From positions 52,199,655 through 52,263,654 of the forward strand of contig JAKGHH010000005.1 in NCBI GenBank assembly GCA_022828595.1: 64,000 nucleotides of DNA. Reading direction: 5' to 3'. Made by a program: the position numbers and the translations under genes. Below are positions 43,222 through 54,603 of this stretch, one piece after another (the stretch's first letter is position 1; every line of letters begins with the position of its first letter). The notes under the pieces are model-generated. The model worked only from the letters and a program-made list of their open reading frames with translations. It did no database searches and was not told the origin of the DNA. The DNA comes from Nelumbo lutea (Eukaryota > Streptophyta > Magnoliopsida > Proteales > Nelumbonaceae).

Positions 43222-45176
43222 ATGGGTGGAAAACGAGCAGAAAGCCCTTCTTTTTTCAAGATATTGATTGGTGAAGAATTCACCCACAAACTAGTAAGCC
43301 CATTTTAGTTCTTAGGCTGTTTGAATTTCTTCTTCTTTTAATTCTTAATTTTATGCACAGTTTTTTTTTTCTTTGTCTATTCTTTTTCTTTTCCATGAAA
43401 GATACAAAACGACAGGATGAGGGTTAATTTCTCAAACACTGTGATAATCTCTGTAATGGCAACAGAAATCCATGAATGACTCACCCGAGCATTTATTCTG
43501 ATTTTGTACTGTCTGAAATCGGACTCTCATTTTAAAGTTCCTGCTGATCTTGCAAACATACGCATAAATAATTAGTGGGGGTGCTCTGTTGTTATTCTGT
43601 TTCTTTTTTTTCCAATTTCTCACACTTAGATAAATTGTGTGTTTGACAGGGGATCCCAAGAAAGTTTATTAGGAAAGTAGAAGATCTCTCCGATGTTGCA
43701 GTGTTAGTGGTTCCTGATAATAACATCTGGGATATAGGCTTAAGAAAAACTGATGATGGAAGAGTCTGGTTCCAGAATGGTTGGCAGGAGTTTGTTGAAT
43801 ATTATTCACTGCATGAAGGGCAAATTCTTCTATTCAAGTACGAGGGAGATTCATACTTTTATGTTGATATACTAGGTACGTTCGAGATACAATATCCATC
43901 TGGTTCACGCCATTGTGAAGAGCCTAATCTGGGCAGAAGGAGATCAACCCACAGGGAAGAAGACGTAGAAGGAGAGGATATGGAAGTGTTGGAGGATTCT
44001 TCTCCATGTAAGTCTGATACTAATTCAAGAAAGGTCTGTGCTCAGAGAACTGAAGCAAAGGTAACAGAAAGGTCCATGGCAAAACCCAGTAATATTTCTG
44101 TGAACAAGAACGAGGAAAATGAAGATCACAGGGTGTTGAAGGGATCAGCTAAGGGGGAAGAATCCAACCAAGTCAAACAGAAGAAACCTGAAGAACTTGC
44201 TTTTGATTTTGATAATGAAATTGGGTTGGTTCCAATCCACTCCGGTAGTCAGTATAGTAATCCAAGCATTTCTTCTCCATATGGTTCTTCGTCAGATAGG
44301 ATCCACGGGAACAGCCAACTTTCACCTAACAATGCTGCCAGTGTCCAATTGTCACTTTCATTTTCTTCTCAGGATGTAGACCTCCAGTTCGGCCTAAGTA
44401 AAGAAACAGATGACAAGGCTGAACAGTATTGCTCAAATCCAGGGTATGGAAGCATGGGATTCTCAGCTATGGCAAAGATTGCTCAGAAGAGCCGAAGAAC
44501 TGAACCTTGTAAGTTCTTTAAACACCCAGTGTTCTTGTCATGCTACTGTAATTGCCCTCTCCATTATTAACTATATAGATAAATGCAGATGGACAGAACC
44601 CATTAACAGAAAATGAGCAGAGGTTGGGCTTCCCTGTCATGAAGACATATTCCAGACTTCTTATGTCAAGGAGAAGACCAGTGACAAATGAAGAAAGAGA
44701 GAGAGCAGTTCAGGCAGCCAAAATGTTCCAGTCTGAAAACCCTTTCTTCATGGTCATCATGAGACAATCTTATGTTTATAAGGGATTTGTTTTGGTGAGT
44801 TCTTGAACTAGAGCTAGTAATTTATAACAGCTCTTATATGTTACCAAGAAATATGACGATAGAATGGTTCCTACTTATGCAGAAAGTACCATCCAGTATC
44901 ATCATGAAATTTCTAACAATGAAAAAGGAAACTGTCATACTACGAGTTTCAGATGGAAGAATGTGGCCTGCCCGGTGCATTTTGAGACAAGGTATGACTT
45001 GGATAAGTAAAGGTTGGGCTGATTTTGCTTTGGATAATAATCTTGAAGAAGGAGATTGTTGTGTCTTTGAGCTCACTAAAACAAACGTCATTGAGATGCA
45101 AATTTCTATTTTCCGTGTACTTGAAGATGTGGTGCCACCAATCAGACTTGCCAAACATTTTTTTCAGCTTCTGTGA
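43222..45176 (+). CDS. B3-domain transcription factor, REM/VRN1-like, two B3 domains
   Basis: A nuclear DNA-binding protein by family. The model has four exons: 43222-43293, 43650-44508, 44589-44794 and 44883-45176. All introns are GT-AG and all phases agree (0, 1, 0), giving 476 residues. The first B3 domain spans about residues 10-100, from [15 protein letters not shown] through [10 protein letters not shown] and [18 protein letters not shown] to FYVDIL. A long acidic, Ser-rich linker follows (about 105-310). The second B3 spans about 361-460 ([39 protein letters not shown]). Paired B3 domains with an acidic linker fit the REM/VRN1 group, involved in flowering and reproductive development in Arabidopsis. 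The ATG context and FFK..I start support the chosen start. No TATA box is convincing. A copia LTR ends about 480 bp upstream on the same strand. Confidence 0.85.
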
Positions 45177-45570
45177 AACTTTTTCTGCAGCACTAGGCTC
45201 AAAATGAATTTTTGAGTTTTACATCCTCTAATATGGTTGTGAGGGTTAGTATCAACTTTTGTACAAACATGAATTTAGAATCAGCCAAACAATCAATAGA
45301 AATACTGTTATAACAGTCATGGATCCAGATTGTGATTTGTGAGCTTTGGAGAACACACAGATGGCTGTTTGGGTGAGGTGAGGAAGGTTGAGATGTAATG
45401 CTCATTGATTTTATCAGTGGTTGTAATTCTGTTAGAGCAGCCTTTTGGTAATGTGTTTTTGTTTTGCAGCATGTTTTATAACTTAACTAACTTTCATTGG
45501 AGTGGTTCAGGACCACCGTGGCAAATCTCAGATTATGATTGACATCTTACTTTGGATTGATGGGGGGCAT
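45177..45570 (+). other. 3' flank of the B3 gene
   Basis: Probable 3' UTR. AT-rich with no clear canonical polyadenylation signal and no other gene. Confidence 0.4.
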
Positions 45571-45571
45571 T

Positions 45572-45730
45572 CTTTGGTGTGATGGTAAAACCTTGTGCTT
45601 ACAAGCGTGAGAGTGGGGGTTTGAGTCTGAGACTGCCCACTTTGTGCAAAAAAGATGCCAAACATTAGGTCCATTATCCAGTCCACCCCTCCCAAGTCCC
45701 CAGATAGCTGGGACTAATATTGGATGATGG
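45572..45730 (+). mobile_element. tRNA-derived SINE
   Basis: A box A-like TGATGGTAAAACC and a box B-like GTTTGAGTCTG lie about 36 bp apart, the spacing of a Pol III promoter. They are followed by a tRNA-unrelated body (CCACCCCTCCCAAGTCCCCAG) and a T-rich tail with TTTTTATC. Box B differs from the consensus at one position, so the copy may be weak. Confidence 0.6.
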
Positions 45731-46900
45731 CCTTTTTATCTTATTTTTGGATTGATGGGTATGAGAACAGAAACCCCTTGCCATTTCTTGCTGTTGGCAG
45801 GGTAAAGACAGAAAAAGATGTAGTGACATTTGAAAAACTGGAAAAAATAATCAGTATTAGAGACCAAACATGTTTTTTTTTTTTAAATGCCTTTTCAGTT
45901 TATCCTGATTTAATTTTCTCATACACAAAGTGACAATGACCTAAATTATTAGTCCTATGCTTAGGCATAAACAATTCATCACTGCATTAATCATAATTAA
46001 TGGCTAAACTTCTCAATAAGGTGGAAATTTCAATTTCTGACTATTTTTCAGATTAGTCAGAGACATATGTTATGTTTGAGAAGCACCAAGCTCTATGAAT
46101 CTATAGATTCATGTGTTGCTGCTGTGTCTGATTGAACCCTTTGTCAAGTGCTCACTGCTCACTACCTTTAACTCTTTGATACCATCTTCTGCAATGCATA
46201 GTGAAATTCAGGCTCGTAAAACTTATTTTCTGTAGAAACAAAATTACAGTCTTTTCTCTTTCAATAAGAATTTTCAGGATGAATTAAACAGTTCAGACAT
46301 GATGGCTATGAAGTATAAGCAATTGAATAAGGCATTGCAGAACAAATTAAATAATTAAATACTGATAAAAAAGGAGCAAGCTTAAACAATTAAATAATCA
46401 ACCTAATAATTACAAAAAAAAAAGGCACAAGCACTCTTGACATGAGCCATTTAGAGGTATTGGTGAAATAAGATCTCTAATCCTGATGGCAAGAGTATTT
46501 TACCTAAAAAAGAGTATGATCTGTATCAATTGTATATTTTTAAAAGGATATTCAACAGATCAAAAGAACTTCAACTTAGTAGAGATTTACTTTCCAAATG
46601 CTAATTAACCTAATTTTACTCCTATCTGGTTAACCCACCCCTGTTGAATGAATATTGTCAATCTGGCTTAAATCCGAGCAGGTTCAAGTTAGGCATCCTG
46701 ATCTATTTATTTTAATGTATTGATCCTCTAGTTGGCCAAGCTGTTCTTACAATGGTAGCTTCAAGTACTTGATAAACGATTGTGATTTTTTTATGCTGCT
46801 AGTCGTTGTGCTCACTAATGTTAAATCCACTGTTCATCCACTGATAAACAATCTCATTCTGCTGCTGGTAGTCATTATGCAATTTTACCAATTAAAATAG
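45731..46900. other. Non-coding stretch
   Basis: AT-rich intergenic sequence with no recognised gene. Looser relatives of the minisatellite at 46905 appear from about 46790. Confidence 0.5.
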
Positions 46901-46904
46901 CGTT

Positions 46905-47205
46905 GATGCTAGTCACTTTTTGCACTGCTAAAAAACAGAACCCACATTATTCTGCTGCTAGTCACTTTTTGCACTGCAAACAAGCAGAGCACACACATTG
47001 TAAAATTGTGATCCTACAATTTTGTTCTGCAGCTGCAGCAGCTGCTACTAGTCGCTTTTTGCACTGCAAACAAACAGAACCTTCATTGTAAAATTGTGAT
47101 CCTACGATTTTGTTCTGCAGCTGCTACTGCTGATTGTCACTTTTTTCAATGCAAACAAACAGAGCCCACATTGTAAAACTGTGATCCTCTGCTGCTGCTG
47201 AGCAA
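46905..47205. repeat. Minisatellite, about 85-95 bp unit, 3-4 copies
   Basis: Each unit contains CTAGTCACTTTTTGCACTGC, AAACAAACAGA and TTGTAAAATTGTGATCCTAC, then AATTTTGTTCTGCAGCTGC. Within each unit TGTAAAATTGT and ACAATTTTG can pair, giving a small hairpin. The copies differ by substitutions and a CAG/CTG-rich length change. A partial copy begins at about 46905. Confidence 0.8.
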
Positions 47206-47209
47206 TTTT

Positions 47210-48950
47210 AGGTAAAAACATACTCTACATGGAATATGGGTGGGTGGTGATTGGCCACTAAACCCAGTTTTTCCTCCTTGTGCTGAACTAGCAATATAAA
47301 CTTTGCTCCCGAAAAGTTTATGCAAAATTTGCACCTCAATTCTCTCTTTTTTTTTTTTTTTGATAAATATTCTTTCTCATATAAATTGGTACCATGTCAT
47401 CTTGATTTAGATTCATTTCAAAACAAATAACCCTCCTCTTTCTTGCCTTCTCTTTCTTATAAGGTGGAGACCATCATTTGGCTTTCTATTTTACTTCTAA
47501 CAAGCAAATAAAACAAAATATTGAACCCGTTCAAAGACACTCCATTAGATAGCCTCTTCAATAGTTGTGACTCTATCATCTTTTGATGTAGTTACTTTTT
47601 TATAGGTGGATGTCCTCGTAAAGTCTCTTTTTGTACATGTTCATGAGGGTGGCTTGCCCTCCTTTTCTTGATTGAAATACAACTATTAAAAAAAAAAAAC
47701 AAATAGAACAAAATAAATCAAATCTTAAGCAAAAGAAATCAGAATTTACATTCAGCCAATTTGTATCGCCGATGTGCCTGTATTGAATGAACAGAGATAT
47801 CCCATACCTTCTGTGAAGGCAATGGCTGGTTCCACCGCAAATAGAGAATCTGGACTGAGTATCAAGAATAGAAAATGGTAGCGCAAATCATTGAGCGTCT
47901 CCTTTAAAGATTTCTGGAACTGTGCTACCTCCAGATTTGTATAGCACTTCTCTCTTCTTGTAATGTATATGTATCTATTTTTGAAACTACCCTGGTGCTT
48001 ACTATCTAGCCCCTCTGTTCAAGGATACAAAAATATCCAGATTGTAGGCCCCGACCATGAATCCTTTTGGCTCCAAGAAAGAGAGGTGTGCTACCTCCTA
48101 CCTGGTGCGGAACCAGGATTTTTCATTTTGGGAGAGGGGGACCCGACTCTACTTATTCAGTGGGTGGGTTTGGCCCCCTTGGCTCCGCCGTTGGTTACAA
48201 CTTTGTCGGAAAATTCCATTCCAAGTGGAGGACCTAGAATCATCAAACCTGTGTATTGTATTTGCGTAGGAGGGGAAGGCCATCTCGCCCATGTTTGGAG
48301 GAATTTAAACTTTACCATGATGACATATGGATGATTTGGCTATGCTTGCAGTGACCACCCATGGTCCTGTGCTTAGACCTGTTCAGGGGCCCGGTAACCC
48401 AATGGGCCAGTTCAGCCTGATTCATTCTAAGTTGAGTTTGGATATAATTTTAAGCCTGTAAATTTGAACTCAGGCTTAAAACACTGAACCTAACCCTTTT
48501 TTTTTACGATTGGAGTTTACTTTTTTTTTTTTTTTTTAAATAACGGCTTGAATCCAAGTTTGACTTGATAATATATATTATAGAATTGGTCTAGGGGCTG
48601 AGTGTGTTTGTTGTTACACAAACAACTACGCTGCAGCCGGGTCAGTATTTTGCACGTAGAAAATTTGCAACCTCTTACGGGCTAAATATCCAAATCCATT
48701 TGTATTATGTAGGTGGTGCCTGGAAGATGGAAAATGATCTTCTGTCATCTTCCTACTTAGATTTTAGATTATTGAATCCAAGATATTCTGTAGTTAAACA
48801 ATGGGACCCACTATTTGATCGATCCTACCATGTGCCACGAACCTACTTGATCAGACCATTGATCTATAAAAAAATCAGCGTATCAGATGGTCATCGACTC
48901 ATCGTTATCCAGCAATATTCCTTGCTTGTTTGGCTTTCGGCATGGATATC
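47210..48950. other. Non-coding stretch upstream of the thioredoxin gene
   Basis: It contains T-rich runs (47349, 48520) and, around 48110-48240, sequence of the common plant repeat type GCGGAACCAGGATTTTT with GGGAGAGGGGG. No frame shows a recognisable domain. Confidence 0.45.
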
Positions 48951-48993
48951 ACTTAAGTGGTGGGACCTATCAAAAGTGGGTCCCATAGGCCTC

Positions 48994-49000
48994 TTTATAT
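48994..49000 (+). promoter_or_regulatory. Possible TATA box of the thioredoxin gene
   Basis: TTTATAT about 245 bp upstream of the start codon is followed at once by CCACGTTG, an ACGT-core (G-box-like) motif common in light-responsive promoters. Placement would give a 5' UTR of about 215 nt. This is position-based inference. Confidence 0.35.
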
Positions 49001-49244
49001 GCCACGTTGACAGATACAAGGACAGCAAACTACTCTCGTAGAGGGATGTCAGATCGGTGGACCACGGATTGATGAACATTATCCACACAAACCAGGGCAC
49101 TCGAGCACCTTACAATCTTATAAGAATATCCAGTCAAGAAATAAAAACTGAAGTCGGAGCACACAGAGAGACCCACCTCCCTCCTCCAAGGCTTCAACCC
49201 CCCCTTGAACATTGGAAGTTGCATAGATTGAGAACAGAATCAGA

Positions 49245-50757
49245 ATGGCTTTGGAGACCTGCTTCCAAGTTAGCACCATTTCTGCAACAACCAGAGCTTC
49301 TGTTTTATATCCCCACTCCTCAGTTTCCTCCAAGGAGAAACTCAATTTGCCGACATGTAAGGGATTGAAGGTTTCTACTCTCTCACATGCAGCATCATCT
49401 TCTTTCTCTTCTTTATCTCGTTCTGTTGATCACAGATACCGTGGATACAGAATTGTCTGCAAAGCCGGAGAGGTCATTAATGAGGGTATGTTAATTTATT
49501 AGATCCCCCCTTCAAGGCTTATCTTCTTTCCAATACAAGATCTATTCTTCTCATCCTTGTTTTCGCTACTTGGTAATCTACATTAAACTAGGGATCAGTT
49601 TTCTTTTGTTTCAAGATCAAGGGTCCAAATTAGAAATAATTAGTATTGAAGAGCAAAGAAATGAAGGCCTACTTAAGTTTTGTTCAGTGCCTGTAGGTAA
49701 AAGAGGGAATCTCATGAACCTAATTTTCTCATGGTTTTCCACTGGTTTTTTCAGTGGTTAATTGGCCCCACAACTATCATTCTTCATTCATAAGCAGATG
49801 TTCACCGAATTCAGAGTACTAGTGACATACTTGATCTTGATTACTACTTGCAACTTTGCAAGGTTCAATGATCCTCTGTTTCTTCAAGATACATGTATAT
49901 GTGCATAGCAACAGACCATAGTACCATTACGTTAAGCTACTTATTGGGCCCTTACCTATTGATTGGAAGTATCATCCTCAAGGAATAAAGTAGAAGAAAA
50001 TTGAAAGAAAAGGTCATCAATTACCAAATCCAACAGTTTTTGACGTATCACATAGTGGAGGCACAATTACAACCAAGATAATGGACTGTTGATTTGAATG
50101 GTTCCAATTGGTGAAACCACAGCAGTTTGTTCCTAATCTGAATCATACCTATCACTAGTTTATATAGTCAAATACAGTGCATTGTACTGCTTCTTTTACA
50201 ATATTAACAGTCAATCACCTGTTAAAAACAACAAGATCAATAATGATTTGTAGCTTGTATGCATGATAGTCTATCACATTCAACATCTGGTGCTGTTCAT
50301 CAATATTTAATGGTTATAATCATTGTAAAAACTATAAGTTGTATGCCATTTCATCAATAAACTATCTTCCCAATTGAAGTTTAATGAGCATGGCTCTAAT
50401 TTGAATATGATTGGTATTTTCTATGTGAAATCTGCAGTTCGGGTGGTGAATGAAAGTGATTGGGAACAACTTGTAATTGCAAGTGAAACCCCAGTTCTAG
50501 TAGAGTTCTGGGCACCATGGTGTGGTCCATGTCGGATGATCCAACCTGTGATTGATGACTTAGCTAAGAAATATGCAGGCAAGATAGTCTGTTACAAGGT
50601 CAACACAGACGACTGCCCAAATATTGCAACAACGTATGGAATCCGAAGCATTCCAACTGTGTTAGTCTTCAATAACGGAGAAAAGAAAGAGAGTGTTATT
50701 GGTGCAGTGCCGTTCTCTACCTTGAGTGCTGCTGTAGAGAAATATTTGAACTCCTAA
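49245..50757 (+). CDS. Thioredoxin m-type, chloroplast
   Basis: A stromal disulfide reductase, reduced by ferredoxin-thioredoxin reductase, that activates Calvin-cycle and other enzymes in light. Two exons, 49245-49485 and 50438-50757, are separated by a GT-AG intron of 952 bp in phase 1, giving 186 residues. Residues 1 to about 72 are Ser/Thr-rich and basic with few acids, a typical transit peptide, with likely cleavage near RIVCKAGE. The mature domain has the active site WCGPC at residues 108-112 (preceded by VEFWAP), the cis-Pro in RSIPTV at 153, and the family's usual ending. The length matches plant Trx m precursors. Exon 1 is confirmed by the in-frame join at GEVINE to [10 protein letters not shown]. 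Everything needed for activity is present. Confidence 0.93.
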
Positions 50758-52074
50758 AGACAGACAGAGAATCTTAATGACACTGTTGCTTTGTGGCTCA
50801 AATGCTGTAATTCATGAATTTCTTTATGTATAAATGTAACAACACTAAGTTCAGTTCCTCTGTTTATCACTCGAAAGAACTTTGAACAATTCTACTGCCA
50901 GAAGTTTCAATTTACTTTCCTCCTTTTTAATCCTACCAAAAGAACTTTGAACTTTGAAAGAATTTCGTTAAAAGGAAATGGAAGAGAGGAACCCAGGAGG
51001 CCACTCTTACTTGCTTATAAAATCTGGTAGTAAACAGGGGAGGCATAACTGCCAAAATAAATTCCAACTTAGACACTGGCCTTCTTTGGCCATGTGATGT
51101 GCTGTCCAGTTGGCCTCACAGCAAACATTTGAGAAATAAAACATTATTTAAACTATTGCACTCTGTTCAGAAGTCTGAAATAGGACCAATCTCCAACTTA
51201 AGACATAAAGAGCGCTTCCATGGATGGACCATAACTTCCTTAGAGTCGGTTTTACTTCAGATTAATTCCTTTGCTAAATGAATTCCAAGCTACTGAAGCA
51301 TCCGACTTTTTGTGGATTCGTGACGTTTCTAGCATCTGTCTGCCACAGAAAAGAATGATAGTAATAAAAAAAGAGAAATCACCATATTTTTTTATCATGC
51401 CACCACCCAAAATTAATGTCCAAGTATTTGCCTATAGAAATTCAAACATCCGACTTTCTTTGTCTGAGAGGATTCAGGCAACAAAAGAGAAGAAACTCAA
51501 CCTAAGGCAAAGTTGGGCTGTTGATCCAGGAATTTTTTTTTCTTTTTCTTTGATTGTTGGTTCTAAGATTCAAATCCTTGTTTGAGGTCCACATCATTAC
51601 GAATGAAAAAGGTTTACCAAGATTTTGATGTAACGAAGCTTGTTTCTAGCATTTCATCTCTGTAATCGTTCATATTCAAGCAACTCTGTTTAACTGATAT
51701 GTTCATCTATCATTAAAGTTTCAACATGAAATTTTCAGACTTTTGGAAATTGGAATGGCATCTAGATTTCAAATCACTTCACAACATTAACCGGGAGGGG
51801 ATTTCTGTTTTGGGAGGTGGATCAGGTCAGTTTCATAATTTCTTTAGCAATGATATAAACTGTAAAAGAGAAATTTGTTAGCATTCAAAATTACTTCTAA
51901 ACATAATAGAAGAATAAATGGATCGCTCTATGCTCAAGAAATGAACTGACCTTGAGAGATTGAAGCAAAGTTGGCGTTCATGGCTTTGTTTCGATGTATG
52001 AGAGCTTCAAAATTGGTTCTTTGGCTTCATCTCCTTCTTTTCTTCTCTTCTCTACAGAAAATGGAACTAAGAAC

Positions 52075-52076
<2 letters not shown>
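50758..52076. other. 3' flank and intergenic sequence
   Basis: The thioredoxin 3' UTR probably ends near 50830-50880 (TATGTATAAATGTAAC). The rest is AT-rich and without recognisable genes. Confidence 0.45.

Positions 52077-52125
<49 letters not shown>
52077..52125. repeat. CT dinucleotide microsatellite
   Basis: About 24 uninterrupted CT units, followed by imperfect CT-rich sequence to about 52142. Open frames of alternating Leu-Ser or Arg-Glu here are artefacts. Confidence 0.95.
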
Positions 52126-52128
<3 letters not shown>

Positions 52129-52409
52129 CTCTTTCTCTCATTCTGAACTGCAAAAACCAAAAATCAAAGGACCTTTTCTCTAGTCATGATTGCTCTCAAC
52201 CGATGGATGACTAGTGTGTATGTTATAGAGCCCAAACCACCTAGAGAGGGGCCTTCATGGTTAAGGAAATGTAAAACCATAGGCTCAATCTCCATCAATC
52301 TCTGCTTTTGCAAACCATTAACACTAGAACAATGCACTCCCTCTTTCAATGGGGGCCTTAGGTTGGCTTCTAGAACCAACTTGCCATCTTAGCAACTAGC
52401 TCCAGACAC

Positions 52410-53249
52410 TGTTGGGTCCCCTAATGTCTGATTCATCTCAAGTCACCGTGAATTTTAAACTGAATGAGTTCTAACAATCTCTCACTTGGCCGAGATGAAT
52501 CTTTTTTCTTTTTTTTATATGGCCATCAATGACCTAGTATAGTGAACCTAAGGGTATTCGTTCCGCTCAATTGAAACAATTATCCTCAAATCATCAAGGT
52601 TACTTGAGTTCTATTGATTTGACTAAGGACCATTCAATGGTTATGGAGTTAGCAATTTCAACTAACATGAGCAATCTGCATACACCACTTAGACAACCTA
52701 TGCATGGGCTACATATCTTTGTCTTACGTTATGTGTATATGTGTAAATTTAGAGAAAAGATAGAGGCATGTTTACCAAAATCAATAATTTTATTGTGATC
52801 ACATATCATGGTGTTAATAAAAACAATTACACTCAATTCAATTCCAACTTATCAAAACTGTTCATCAACCCTATGCACGCTACATACTCCGGAAAGAGCT
52901 TGGGTGGAAGTCATTTTGTTAATGGATTAACCAATTTGATATCGATGTGCTTCAACCTTGTTCTCATCTTCTTATTCTTTGAGAAAAGCACAATAGCAAC
53001 ATTGTCATTATAAATCCTCATCAGTCTTTAAATCAAGTCCACTACTTGAAGACGTGAGACAAAGTTACACAACCATATGACATAACTAGTTGCTTCATAA
53101 CATGGTATGAATTCTGCTTTCGTAGTAGATGAAGTAGTGCCTGTAGTTTGCTTTGCACTTCTCCATGAAATAGGCCCTATTGCCATCATGAAGATATAAT
53201 TAGAGATAGATACATGAGTGTCCTGACATCCAACAAAAGTGCACTTCAT
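52410..53249 (-). pseudogene. Copia RNase H and 3' end fragment, minus strand
   Basis: On the minus strand, 53180 to 52890 encodes pieces of a copia RNase H (AIGPISWRSAKQTTGTTSS, then IYNDNVAIVLFSKNKKMRT, then LKHIDIKLVNPLTK). A polypurine-like CCAAGTGAGAGAT precedes a probable LTR start TGTTAGAACTC (complement of about 52466-52476). A possible LTR end CCCAACA lies near 52410. Everything 5' of RNase H is missing. It is joined back to back with the plus-strand fragment that follows. Confidence 0.75.
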
Positions 53250-53678
53250 GATAATGACATTTGCAGGGGAGCAATTTCACAGAAACCCAATGGTCCCAAA
53301 CTTCAAAAGTGTATTGAATTATCCACCACAGAGGCTGAATATATTGCAACTATTGAAGCTTGTAAGGAGTTCCTGTGGTTGAAGAAATTCTTACAAGAAT
53401 TAAGCATGAAGCAAGAAAAATGTGTTCTTTACTGTGATGGTCAACATGCTATCAATCTCTGCAAAAAGATCCAACCTTTCATTCAAGATCCAAACACATT
53501 GATATAAGATACCATTGGTTTTGGGATGTGTTGGATATGAAGTTAAATATTGAAAAAAATCATACTAATGAGAATGATGTAGATATTTTAACAAAGTCCT
53601 TGCCTAGAGACAAATTTGAATTTTGCAAAAGAGCTACAGGTTTGGTGAAGCCCCCCATATGAGTTGCAGGGGGAGAAT
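53245..53678 (+). pseudogene. Copia RNase H and 3' end fragment, plus strand
   Basis: It encodes a Tork/TNT1-type RNase H C-terminal part (LSTTEAEYIATIEACKEFLW, then VLYCDGQHAINL, then DILTKSLPRDKFEFCKRATG). Frame changes occur near 53250 and 53508. A polypurine run GCAGGGGGAGAAT leads straight to an LTR start at 53679. Only the 3' end of the element survives. Confidence 0.8.
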
Positions 53679-54050
53679 TGTTGGGTGTGGGTCCATCCTA
53701 TATGAGCGGCCCACCCCACCTTTTCCATGCCCTCCAAAAAGGAGGCATATTATGGAAGCCAAAAAGGCTTTTATTCTTTTAGTTCTTTCTTCTTACCACA
53801 ATATGAAAAGTGAAAGAGAAAAAAAAAGGCTGAAGTGAAAAGGGATTCATAAGGAATGAAGAGAATAAAAAAGGATTGTTTTCATCTCTATTCAAAGGCC
53901 AAGTTCAGATGTGTTTTGAACCTGTTCTTAATGAGATTTTTGGTGTTGTTTAAGGAGACAAGATCCTTACTCCATTTTGGATTGGTCGTCTCTTTTCCTT
54001 TTTCTCCCAGTTATATGTTTATCACAACTTGGTGAGATCTAAACTTTGTT
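53679..54050 (+). repeat. 3' LTR of the plus-strand copia fragment (right end uncertain)
   Basis: It begins TGTTGGGTGTGGGTCC directly after the polypurine tract. The right limit is only a guess, as no partner LTR is in the window. Confidence 0.45.
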
Positions 54051-54350
54051 TTTGTTGAAATCCACCTATATTTTGATGGTTGTAAACATTTAATTTTCAA
54101 TTAAAGAAGACTATTGTATTTATTAATTTCAGAAATAGTGGAAGACATTTTTAGACCACAGGTCCATGGTTTTTCCCAAATTTTGGGTTTTTTCACATAA
54201 AAATTCTGATGCAATATGTTTTGTAGTGTATGTTATTTATTTTTCTTGTTGCTTGGCTGAATTACTTTTCTATAATTGTTATTTTTAGGAAACCAATTTT
54301 ATCACACAACTTTGGAAGAAAAAATTTCTTGCTACCATGGGATTGTGTTT

Positions 54351-54603
54351 TCATTTATTTCTACTACTATAGTGTATCTTCCCCAACACTATCCTCGTGT
54401 CAAGTTTGATTTCTACCTTCATAATGTTCCCCAATATATCTACCATTCTCAATATTTCATTTGTATCAGAAATTTTGGGTACAACCTCCACATAAGCTTC
54501 CTCTATCTTACCAACAATGAAGAAACCCTTCATCAAAGCATGAAAAGCCGAAAAACATAGAGAAAATCTTTTGGATATCATCTCATACATATATTCATTG
54601 CCT
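54351..54603 (-). pseudogene. PPR pseudogene, C-terminal part
   Basis: On the minus strand it has the text of the last pentatricopeptide repeats (YMYEMISKRFSLCFSAFHAL, then MKGFFIVGKIEEAY). After an internal loss of about 20-25 residues comes a typical ending of one mitochondrial-type PPR protein subgroup (DTNEILRMVDILGNIMKVEI). It abuts the insertion at 54604. It belongs with 56534-57530. Confidence 0.65.

Noticed and set aside
45572..45730. Functional tRNA gene
   Set aside because: Box A and box B are present, but the cloverleaf stems do not pair and a non-tRNA body follows, so it is a SINE.
51971..52183. Frames made of Leu-Ser or Arg-Glu repeats
   Set aside because: Pure translation of the CT microsatellite.
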